A stretch of 5,225 nt of DNA from an uncultured Elusimicrobia bacterium (GTDB taxonomy: Bacteria > Elusimicrobiota > Endomicrobiia > Endomicrobiales > Endomicrobiaceae). The notes below the pieces were generated by a model, which worked only from the letters and a program-made list of their open reading frames with translations, was not told the origin of the DNA and did no database searches. Positions 1-4,734 of the stretch are shown piece by piece; within the stretch, counting starts at the first letter, position 1; the number at the start of each line of letters is the position of its first letter. The translations under genes and the position numbers were made by a program. The stretch lies in contig CALGGE010000010.1 in the NCBI GenBank assembly GCA_937916125.1, positions 1-5,225 of the forward strand, written 5' to 3'.

Positions 1-15
1 GGAAGATTCGGATAG
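1..15 (+). CDS. C-terminal end of an upstream gene, probably a second pstB (partial)
   Basis: The first five codons read Gly-Arg-Phe-Gly-stop. They are base-for-base the same as the last codons of the pstB at 236-997, and PstB proteins commonly end in GR(F/Y)G. The identity continues into the downstream non-coding sequence. The simplest reading is that another pstB lies just upstream in the same orientation, giving a tandem pair. With only four codons visible, a duplicated gene tail or an assembly effect at the edge of a repeat is equally possible. Confidence 0.45.
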   Translation, partial: GRFG

Positions 16-79
16 AAAAATTGCAAAACAATTTTGGTTGAAGAGTTGAAGAGTTGCAACGACGGTTGAAGAGTTGAAA
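1..79 (+). repeat. Direct repeat copy 1: pstB tail plus downstream spacer
   Basis: Bases 1-79 match 983-1061 at 77 of 79 positions; the differences are at 56/1038 (g/a) and 71/1053 (g/t). The repeat starts inside coding sequence, passes the TAG stop and runs into a spacer rich in GTTGAAGAGTTGAA units. Just after the stop it contains an AT-rich inverted repeat, AAAATTG-CAAAA-CAATTTT (17-23 with 29-35). The offset of 982 bases is about one pstB plus spacer, as expected for a tandem duplication unit. Confidence 0.9.
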
Positions 80-95
80 CGGCAACAACAACTGC

Positions 96-136
96 AATGT
101 ACAATGTATGATGTACAATGTACAATGAACGGCAAC
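96..136 (+). repeat. TGTACAATG-type dispersed repeat, intergenic copy
   Basis: This 41-base element contains three TGTACAAT units. Its reverse complement occurs at 3249-3289, inside the glycosyltransferase coding region, with 37 of 41 positions identical. All four differences are transitions. TGTACA is itself palindromic, so the element can form small hairpins. Two copies in 5 kb, one in a spacer and one in a gene, point to a dispersed repeat family. Confidence 0.8.
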
Positions 137-154
137 TGCAACGGCAACGACGGG

Positions 155-179
155 ATTCCCGACAGAAACACTCGGGAAT
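155..179. repeat. Perfect 8-bp inverted repeat (hairpin) in the spacer
   Basis: ATTCCCGA at 155-162 is exactly complementary to TCGGGAAT at 172-179, with a 9-base loop (163-171). No T-run follows on either strand, so it does not look like an intrinsic terminator. It resembles the small hairpin repeats scattered between genes in many bacteria. A processing or mRNA-stability role upstream of pstB is possible but not shown. Confidence 0.6.
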
Positions 180-223
180 AACAGACACGACGACAGTTAA
201 AAAGTTGAAGAGTTGAGAATGGT

Positions 224-229
224 AGAGGA
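224..229 (+). promoter_or_regulatory. Ribosome binding site deciding the pstB start
   Basis: AGAGGA ends six bases before the ATG at 236. A TTG at 230 is in frame but directly abuts this site, leaving no room for initiation, so ATG 236 is preferred. Confidence 0.65.
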
Positions 230-235
230 TTGGAA

Positions 236-997
236 ATGGATGAGATAAAAATCAGAATCAAAAATCTTAATCTATACTACGGGAATTTTCATGCGATAAA
301 AGGCGTCAGCATGAATATTCGTGCCAATAAAATTACTGCATTGATAGGTCCTTCAGGTTGCGGAAAATCCACATTGCTGAGAACACTTAACAGAATTAAT
401 GATACCATCGACGGAGTCAGGATTACCGGAGAAGTCATAATTAACGGTAAAAATATTTACGGTGAAGATATGCAGGTTGACCGAGTAAGAAAAGAAGTTG
501 GCATGGTATTTCAGAGACCTAACCCGTTTCCTTTATCAATATATAACAATATTGCGTTCGGTTTGGAAATTAACCGAATGGTAAAAACAAGAAAAGAAAC
601 CGATAAAATAGTTCAGGAAAGCTTGGAAGATGTTCAACTTTGGGATGATTTAAAAAACAAATTAAAAATGTCCGCAATACATTTATCTTTGGAGCAGCAA
701 CAAAGGTTGTGCGTTGCAAGAGTTATTGCTATTAAGCCGCAGATTATTTTACTCGACGAGCCTTGTTCTTCTCTTGATCCTAAATCCACTACAAATTTGG
801 AAGAACTTATGCAGGAAATGAAACAGAAATATACAATGGTAATTGTTACGCATAATATGCAGCAAGCGGCAAGACTTTCCGACGACACCGGCTATATGTA
901 TATGGGGAATTTAATAGAATTTGACAGGACAGCAACAATATTTACAAATCCGTCAAAAAAAGAAACTGACGATTATGTATCGGGAAGATTCGGATAG
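236..997 (+). CDS. pstB: Phosphate ABC transporter ATP-binding protein PstB, degenerate signature motif
   Basis: PstB is the cytoplasmic ATPase that drives PstCA-mediated phosphate import from PstS. The product is 253 aa from ATG 236, a normal length for the family. Numbering from the TTG at 230 (two residues more), Walker A is GPSGCGKST at 40-48, the Q-loop is FQRP near 94-97, Walker B is ILLDEP at 173-178, the D-loop is SSLD at 180-183 and the H-loop is VTHNMQQAA around 206-214. The end, GRFG, is typical of PstB. The oddity is at 151-156: the usual G-LSGGQ is H-LSLEQ, so three conserved glycines are lost while the following QQRLC is kept. VARVIAI replaces the usual AR(A/G)IA(I/V) just after it. 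phoU follows after 121 bases, as expected for a pst operon. The family call is secure; whether it is an active ATPase by itself is uncertain. Confidence 0.95.
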   Translation: MDEIKIRIKNLNLYYGNFHAIKGVSMNIRANKITALIGPSGCGKSTLLRTLNRINDTIDGVRITGEVIINGKNIYGEDMQVDRVRKEVGMVFQRPNPFPLSIYNNIAFGLEINRMVKTRKETDKIVQESLEDVQLWDDLKNKLKMSAIHLSLEQQQRLCVARVIAIKPQIILLDEPCSSLDPKSTTNLEELMQEMKQKYTMVIVTHNMQQAARLSDDTGYMYMGNLIEFDRTATIFTNPSKKETDDYVSGRFG

Positions 998-1061
998 AAA
1001 AATTGCAAAACAATTTTGGTTGAAGAGTTGAAGAGTTACAACGACGGTTGAATAGTTGAAA
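983..1061 (+). repeat. Direct repeat copy 2: pstB tail plus downstream spacer
   Basis: Second copy of the 79-base repeat seen at 1-79, with two mismatches. It covers the last four codons and stop of pstB and most of the spacer before phoU. The AT-rich inverted repeat lies at 999-1005 and 1011-1017. Its loop is 5 bases and it has no T-run after it, so it is at best a weak 3'-end structure rather than a terminator. Confidence 0.9.
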
Positions 1062-1108
1062 AAATGCGGAGCAATTCATCCAATCATCAAAAAGCATGAA
1101 GTATTTTT

Positions 1109-1114
1109 AGGAGG
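1109..1114 (+). promoter_or_regulatory. Ribosome binding site deciding the phoU start
   Basis: A full AGGAGG lies four bases before the ATG at 1119. It overrules the in-frame TTG at 1056, which sits in the spacer repeat and would add 21 residues with no family counterpart. Confidence 0.8.
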
Positions 1115-1118
1115 TTAT

Positions 1119-1781
1119 ATGAGACATTTTGATCTTGAAATGAATGACTTGAAAAAGAAACTCGTAGATATGGCAACTTTAGTTCAGGAAATGATAAAGT
1201 TTTCCGTCGATGAGATAGTTAAAAGAGATTTGAATTTATCAAAGGAAGTTTTTAATAGGGAAAGAGAAACAAATCTCACTGAAATTATTATTGATGATAC
1301 TTGCTTAAAACTTATTGCGTTAAATCAGCCGGTAGGAACAGATTTAAGGTTTATTACATCTGCAATGAGAATAAACAGCGATTTGGAAAGAATGGGCGAT
1401 GAAGCGGTAAATATTTGTGAGATAGGGGAAGAACTTTTAAAATATCCCGACTTAAAACCGTTAATCGATATTCCTAAAATGGCGAATGCCGTAACCGTTA
1501 TGGTTAAAGACAGCATTGAAGCATTTAACTTAAGCGATGCCGACCTTGCCGACACTGTTCTTTCAAAAGATGACGAGGTTGACGAACTTAAAAGAATAAT
1601 AATAAAGGATTTGCTTGAATTTATGACAAATACATCCGACCAAACTACCCTCATAAGGGCTATAGATTTAATGTTTATAGCGAAGAGTCTTGAAAGGTTG
1701 GGCGACCATGCGACCAATATTGCCGAAGATGTTATATTTATGGTTCACGGCAAAGACATAAGACACTTAAAAAGTATATAA
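1119..1781 (+). CDS. phoU: Phosphate-specific transport system accessory protein PhoU
   Basis: PhoU is a cytoplasmic, all-helical regulator that links the Pst transporter to the PhoR-PhoB kinase pathway and restrains phosphate uptake. The product is 220 aa, within the family range. It shows the two-fold PhoU repeat: an N-terminal bundle with DLRFITSAMRINSDLERMGDEA at about 75-96 and a C-terminal one with LERLGDHATNIAED at about 191-204. Each carries the E-R-x-G-D metal-site motif (E90/D94 and E192/D196). The C-terminus, MVHGKDIRH, is also characteristic. The start at ATG 1119 is chosen for the strong AGGAGG. It lies downstream of pstB on the same strand and is probably cotranscribed. No terminator is evident after it. 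Confidence 0.95.
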   Translation: MRHFDLEMNDLKKKLVDMATLVQEMIKFSVDEIVKRDLNLSKEVFNRERETNLTEIIIDDTCLKLIALNQPVGTDLRFITSAMRINSDLERMGDEAVNICEIGEELLKYPDLKPLIDIPKMANAVTVMVKDSIEAFNLSDADLADTVLSKDDEVDELKRIIIKDLLEFMTNTSDQTTLIRAIDLMFIAKSLERLGDHATNIAEDVIFMVHGKDIRHLKSI

Positions 1782-1842
1782 CTTAAATTTAAATTTTGAA
1801 AGCTATTAGAAATTAAAATAATTTAGCCGTTTAATTAATAAA

Positions 1843-1923
1843 ATGATAGAAAATAACAAATACTCAACTAAATTCGACAAATATATCAGGCAGGGAGAAC
1901 CAGAGCAAAAAGAAAAATCTTAG
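1843..1923 (+). pseudogene. 26-codon frame resembling the N-terminus of a Fic-associated (VbhA-like) antitoxin, truncated
   Basis: The frame ATG 1843 to TAG 1921 encodes 26 residues including KFDKYIRQGEPEQKEKS. From memory, this closely resembles the opening of the antitoxin segment of Fic-family toxin systems, where YIRQGEP-(D/E)-x-(K/R)-E-(K/R) is followed by an AWQTAIGLQ-type segment. Here the likeness stops exactly where the convergent glycosyltransferase gene ends (its stop is at 1920-1922), and the next codons bear no resemblance. No ribosome binding site is visible before the ATG. The likely reading is a remnant of a lost toxin-antitoxin gene. A chance peptide is possible at this length, and a search was not possible here. 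Confidence 0.4.
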
Positions 1924-4100
1924 TCTTTTTTTATTTTCCGGTATATTGAAACAGTAATATATGAAACGAAGATTCCCTCAATTGCACCGACTAAAACATC
2001 CAACGGAAAATGACACCCCGCATACATTCTTTCAAAACCTGTTCCAATCGCAAGCAGCAAATAAAGATACCAATACTTAGGAACTATCAGCAACATAAAA
2101 AACATCGCCGTAAATGCAAACTGCGTATGCCCCGACGGGAAAGACTTCGCATGAAGAATTTCATAGAAAACATTTATATTTCCGTCACCTAAAACGGTTA
2201 ACGGACGAGATCGCTGAATTAAACCTTTTAAATAGGTATTTATTCCGCTTGCAACAAGCAATGCTATAACAAATACTGCCAACAAAATCCAAAACTTTTT
2301 CTTGTCTCCCTTCAAATAATATTCTTTTCTTAAAATATAAAGAGAAACCAACACTATAATAATAAAACTCGGATTAAAACCTTTACTGTCATAAAAAGAT
2401 ATATTTGCTATCACAAAATCAAAAAATTTATTTTTTAAACTTCCGTTAAAAAACATAAACACGGCTTTGTCGGTATCAATCAACCCGTTAAACACAGTTT
2501 TCTTTGCTCCGATAATATCGGCTGTATATTGTGCAGGCAAGTTTTCCGGTGAAAAACATTTACATCTCGTAATCCAGAACTTTTTAACAAGTTTGTTATT
2601 TCTGTAAACGGGAACTTCTGTTGTTTCTTCAAATTCGGCAAAAGGATAAACTTTTTCCGGATGAGCAAAATCAAAAACATTACTTGTAATAAATAACCCG
2701 TCTTTATTTTTTAAACTGCTCAAATCTCTTTGCCACAAGTCGTAAGCATCTATTTTACCGCTTAAACAATATACCCTTTTATCTGGTGTATAAAAATATA
2801 TTTGGCTGGCTAAATAGCTTTTATGCGTAAACAGAAACGGTTTATTATTTTCGGGATAAGTATTATAAACTTCGTTTATTTTGTCGGCAAGTTCCGTCCA
2901 GCCGAACAAATCGTTTGATATATCTATAATCTCGGCTTTAGGAATACCGAACTCGACTTTCAGTGCTTCTTTCTGCGGTAAGAAAGGTTCAATGGGAACT
3001 ATTTTATACATACAGTGAACACAGAGCAGAACAATTAAAAATACGGAAAAACCGCAGGAAAAATAAATAAATTTTCTGAATTTTGAATTCTGCCAAAATT
3101 TGTCAACCAAATATGCCGCATACATCGTAAGCATTAAATACCCCATTGCAGGCCAGTGGGGGAGAATTTCATTAAATGTTGCAATTGCGTTGAAGAATAC
3201 AAGAACGGGAACGGAGAACGCAGCAATTAACAAAGCAGCTTTTTTATTGTTGTCGTTTATTGTACATTGTACATTATACGTTGTACATTTTTTTATCGCA
3301 TCTTTGATAACGATATAAAAAACATAACAGTAAAATATAAATAAAAATGGAGAAACATAGCCTGCCTGTGCACCTAACGAACGCCCAAATAACGTAAACG
3401 AAAAATTCGGTAGAGATTTTCCGAAACCATGCTGAAGCTGGAACCCGAAACTTGCCCAATTGTTCTGCATATTCCAAATAACAACCGGCAAAAATATAAT
3501 AAAAGAAATTATCATGGCAAAATACAATTCTTTTCTTGCAAACCAAAACCTGTGTTCTTTAGAACAGATTAAAAATAAAATTATCGACGGATATATCATA
3601 ACGGCAGTATATTTGGAAAGGAAAGCAAAACCCGTTGCTATCCCCAACAGATACCAATATTTTTTTTCGCCGGTTTCAATAATATTAATAAACAGATAGA
3701 ACGAAAGCATCCAAAACAGAGAAAGAGGGGAATCGGGAATCGTAACAACTGCCCCGAGGAAAGAAAATACCGGTAAAACATTTAGCAGTACGGCACCGGT
3801 GAACGCAATCTTTTCGTTAAAAAGTTTTTTGACGCACAAATAAAAAATCCATGAAGTTATTATAAAAATTATAACCGACGGCAAACGAACGGCGAATTCA
3901 TTTATACCAAAAATATCGGTAAAAAATTTTATTATGTAACCTACAAGAGGCGGATGATCATAATATGATAAATCCAAAAATTTAGAATATACCCAATAAT
4001 GTGCCTCGTCTACGGTTAATCCGAGCTTGCCTATAATCGTAAGTCTTAAAAAAGTAGTTACTGCCGTCAACAACCAAAATAATTTATTATACTTAGACAT
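1920..4100 (-). CDS. GT39/ArnT-like glycosyltransferase fused to a C-terminal PAP2 phosphatase
   Basis: This 726-aa polytopic inner-membrane protein has two catalytic parts. Residues 1-365 are a GT39 (PMT/ArnT-like) fold: the DEAHYW motif with the probable catalytic acid D31, YYDHPPL at 46-52, a TIPDSPL motif at 120-126, and many hydrophobic helices. GT39 enzymes move sugars from polyprenyl-phosphate donors to acceptors on the outer face of the membrane. Residues 365-540 form a soluble region including DLFGWTELA, common in this family. Residues 545-715 are PAP2: K625-x6-R632-P633, P655-S-G-H658, and ER(690-691)-x5-H697-x3-D701, with Glu where Ser is usual. PAP2 proteins dephosphorylate lipid phosphates such as undecaprenyl pyrophosphate or lipid A. 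Residues 271-284 are encoded by a dispersed repeat and lie in a loop between helices. The start is supported by AAGGGG upstream. The gene converges on phoU and is otherwise isolated. Confidence 0.9.
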   Translation of the reverse strand: MSKYNKLFWLLTAVTTFLRLTIIGKLGLTVDEAHYWVYSKFLDLSYYDHPPLVGYIIKFFTDIFGINEFAVRLPSVIIFIITSWIFYLCVKKLFNEKIAFTGAVLLNVLPVFSFLGAVVTIPDSPLSLFWMLSFYLFINIIETGEKKYWYLLGIATGFAFLSKYTAVMIYPSIILFLICSKEHRFWFARKELYFAMIISFIIFLPVVIWNMQNNWASFGFQLQHGFGKSLPNFSFTLFGRSLGAQAGYVSPFLFIFYCYVFYIVIKDAIKKCTTYNVQCTINDNNKKAALLIAAFSVPVLVFFNAIATFNEILPHWPAMGYLMLTMYAAYLVDKFWQNSKFRKFIYFSCGFSVFLIVLLCVHCMYKIVPIEPFLPQKEALKVEFGIPKAEIIDISNDLFGWTELADKINEVYNTYPENNKPFLFTHKSYLASQIYFYTPDKRVYCLSGKIDAYDLWQRDLSSLKNKDGLFITSNVFDFAHPEKVYPFAEFEETTEVPVYRNNKLVKKFWITRCKCFSPENLPAQYTADIIGAKKTVFNGLIDTDKAVFMFFNGSLKNKFFDFVIANISFYDSKGFNPSFIIIVLVSLYILRKEYYLKGDKKKFWILLAVFVIALLVASGINTYLKGLIQRSRPLTVLGDGNINVFYEILHAKSFPSGHTQFAFTAMFFMLLIVPKYWYLYLLLAIGTGFERMYAGCHFPLDVLVGAIEGIFVSYITVSIYRKIKKD
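3249..3289 (-). repeat. TGTACAATG-type dispersed repeat, in-frame copy within the glycosyltransferase
   Basis: Reading the minus strand, 3289-3249 matches 96-136 at 37 of 41 positions, and all four differences are transitions. It encodes the segment KCTTYNVQCTIND of the glycosyltransferase (residues 271-283), between two hydrophobic helices. The reading frame stays open, so the element either inserted in frame or was kept because it is tolerated in a loop. Confidence 0.8.
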
Positions 4101-4111
4101 TATTTTTATAT

Positions 4112-4117
4112 CCCCTT
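4112..4117 (-). promoter_or_regulatory. Ribosome binding site of the glycosyltransferase-phosphatase
   Basis: AAGGGG on the minus strand lies 11 bases before the ATG at 4100. The spacing is slightly long, but no better site or start is nearby. Confidence 0.5.
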
Positions 4118-4229
4118 AATTTTATTAACAAGTATTTTATAAAATTCAAGATAAAAAGAGAAGAAAAAAACCGCTCGTTTTTTATTTTTTTATTCCAAAA
4201 ATTTTTGCATTTTTTTTACAAAATTATTA

Positions 4230-4258
4230 TTGAAAAACAAAGCATTTTGTATTAAAAT
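4230..4258 (+). promoter_or_regulatory. Candidate sigma-70 promoter for the secreted protein
   Basis: TTGAAA at 4230-4235 and TAAAAT at 4253-4258 are separated by 17 bases, close to the housekeeping consensus. Transcription would then begin at about 4264-4266, almost exactly at the ATG at 4265, and no Shine-Dalgarno sequence precedes that ATG. Together these suggest a leaderless message. In DNA this AT-rich, promoter-like strings also arise by chance. Confidence 0.4.
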
Positions 4259-4264
4259 ATTAGT

Positions 4265-4546
4265 ATGAAAATATTGAAGATTTTTAGCTTTAAAAAAGTT
4301 CTTTCGGTAACGATAACGGTATCGTTACTTTTGACCGTTGTTTCACCCGGAGTTTTTGCATCAAACAATATCGATCAATCTTCAGTTTTTGACAAAAGTT
4401 CAATAATAAATTCCAAATACGGAGAAATAACCGACTCCGCGGATACAGGTAGCAATATTACCGTCATAAACATTCAGGATTTACACTGCCATTTACAAAC
4501 ACAACAAAATATAAATAACATTTTAAAAGAGATAGACAATAAAATT
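4265..4546 (+). CDS. Secreted protein of unknown function with IQDLHCH motif, truncated at the junction
   Basis: The first 93 or so residues are coherent. A signal peptide with lysines at 2, 5, 10 and 11, a hydrophobic core at about 12-26 and a likely cleavage after V30-F31-A32 suggests export. After a Ser/Asp-rich stretch comes TVINIQDLHCHLQTQQNINN at 66-85. From memory, similar 'IQD-x-H' N-termini occur in large uncharacterised proteins of Elusimicrobiota and Omnitrophota; no function is known to me. The frame stays open to 4834, but beyond about codon 94 (4544-4546) it is merely the antisense of the GC-rich genes, so the true C-terminal part is missing. The upstream promoter suggests leaderless expression. 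Confidence 0.7.
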
Positions 4547-4556
4547 TCCTTTTCGT
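4541..4556. other. Composition junction between two unrelated sequences
   Basis: Within about 15 bases the sequence changes from very AT-rich plus-strand coding to GC-rich minus-strand coding. A plus-strand gene entering from the left and a minus-strand gene entering from the right both lose their 3' parts here. The local string AAAATTTCCTTTTC could belong to either side, so the exact breakpoint is ambiguous. No direct repeat, integrase site or insertion sequence end is visible. An assembly chimera or a non-homologous rearrangement would both produce this picture. Confidence 0.75.
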
Positions 4557-4731
4557 TGCGGTCGATGTCAAGGTACTGGTCCTCCACCACGAAAGGGAAC
4601 AGTATCGCGTTCATCATCGTGGTCTTGCCCACTCCCTGGCCTCCGGCCATGTCGCAATGCCCGTCAAGACGGATGTCGGCGAAAGGATATCCGCCGCTGT
4701 TCACAAGAAGAAGTCTGCGCAAGTATCCCAT
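4547..4731 (-). CDS. N-terminus of a MukB/JetC-like SMC ATPase (truncated at the junction)
   Basis: About 61 residues are visible. The protein opens with a beta-rich LRRLLLVNSGGYPFADIRL segment, followed by a Walker A motif GGQGVGKT at 30-37 and a MMNAILFPF helix. This order, with a short strand-rich lead-in and a P-loop by residue 30-37, is that of the SMC-like ATPases of MukB, MksB and Wadjet JetC; full proteins are around 1000 residues with long coiled coils. In condensin-like complexes such ATPases bind and extrude DNA, and Wadjet systems use this against plasmids. The gene starts 3 bases after the upstream stop, with AAGGAGGA 8 bases before its ATG. Past about residue 62 the frame reads into unrelated AT-rich DNA, so the rest is absent. 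The P-loop ATPase call is firm, the SMC subtype less so. Confidence 0.6.
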
Positions 4732-4734
4732 GAC

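Larger units (their letters stand above)
16..235. repeat. Spacer made of short dispersed repeats upstream of pstB
   Basis: This non-coding stretch is a mosaic of simple motifs. GTTGAAGAGTTGAA-type units lie at about 38-56, 65-78 and 203-216. A TGTACAATG-rich element occupies 96-136. AACGGCAAC or CAACGACGG units fall at about 57-65, 129-136 and 140-153. A perfect hairpin lies at 155-179. No Pho box, tRNA or convincing promoter was recognised. Such patchworks are typical of genomes carrying miniature intergenic repeat families, and one of these elements recurs inside the glycosyltransferase gene. Confidence 0.7.
4101..4264. promoter_or_regulatory. AT-rich divergent intergenic region
   Basis: This region separates two divergent gene starts (minus at 4100, plus at 4265) and must hold promoters for both. 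Long A and T runs dominate. A plausible plus-strand promoter is annotated separately; for the minus gene several AT-rich -10-like strings exist but none has a convincing -35 partner. No riboswitch or clear operator was seen. Confidence 0.5.

Noticed and set aside
230..235. TTG at 230 as the pstB start
   Set aside because: The AGAGGA ribosome site ends at 229, leaving no spacing; ATG 236 has a normal six-base gap.
16..235. CRISPR array, because of the repeated GTTGAAGAGTTG units
   Set aside because: The units are short, directly adjacent or irregularly spaced, and there are no uniform repeats with unique spacers of similar length.
1056..1118. In-frame upstream extension of phoU from TTG 1056
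   Set aside because: It begins inside the 79-base spacer repeat, adds 21 residues not expected in PhoU, and is overruled by AGGAGG at 1109-1114 before ATG 1119.
1325..1717. 130-codon minus-strand frame opposite phoU
   Set aside because: It is fully antisense to a confidently identified gene and its Ser-rich translation has no recognisable motif.
1785..1796. AAATTTAAATTT palindrome after phoU
   Set aside because: It is a short AT-only palindrome expected by chance in such AT-rich DNA; it has no loop or T-run to act as a terminator.
4155..4193. A-run, CCGCTCG and T-run read as an intrinsic terminator
   Set aside because: The possible stem is nearly all A-T, and it lies between two divergent gene starts where no transcript is expected to end.
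4474..4546. C-terminal residues of the SMC-like ATPase past the junction
   Set aside because: These codons are the antisense of the AT-rich secreted-protein gene and give a Cys/Phe-rich tail, not the expected ATPase continuation.
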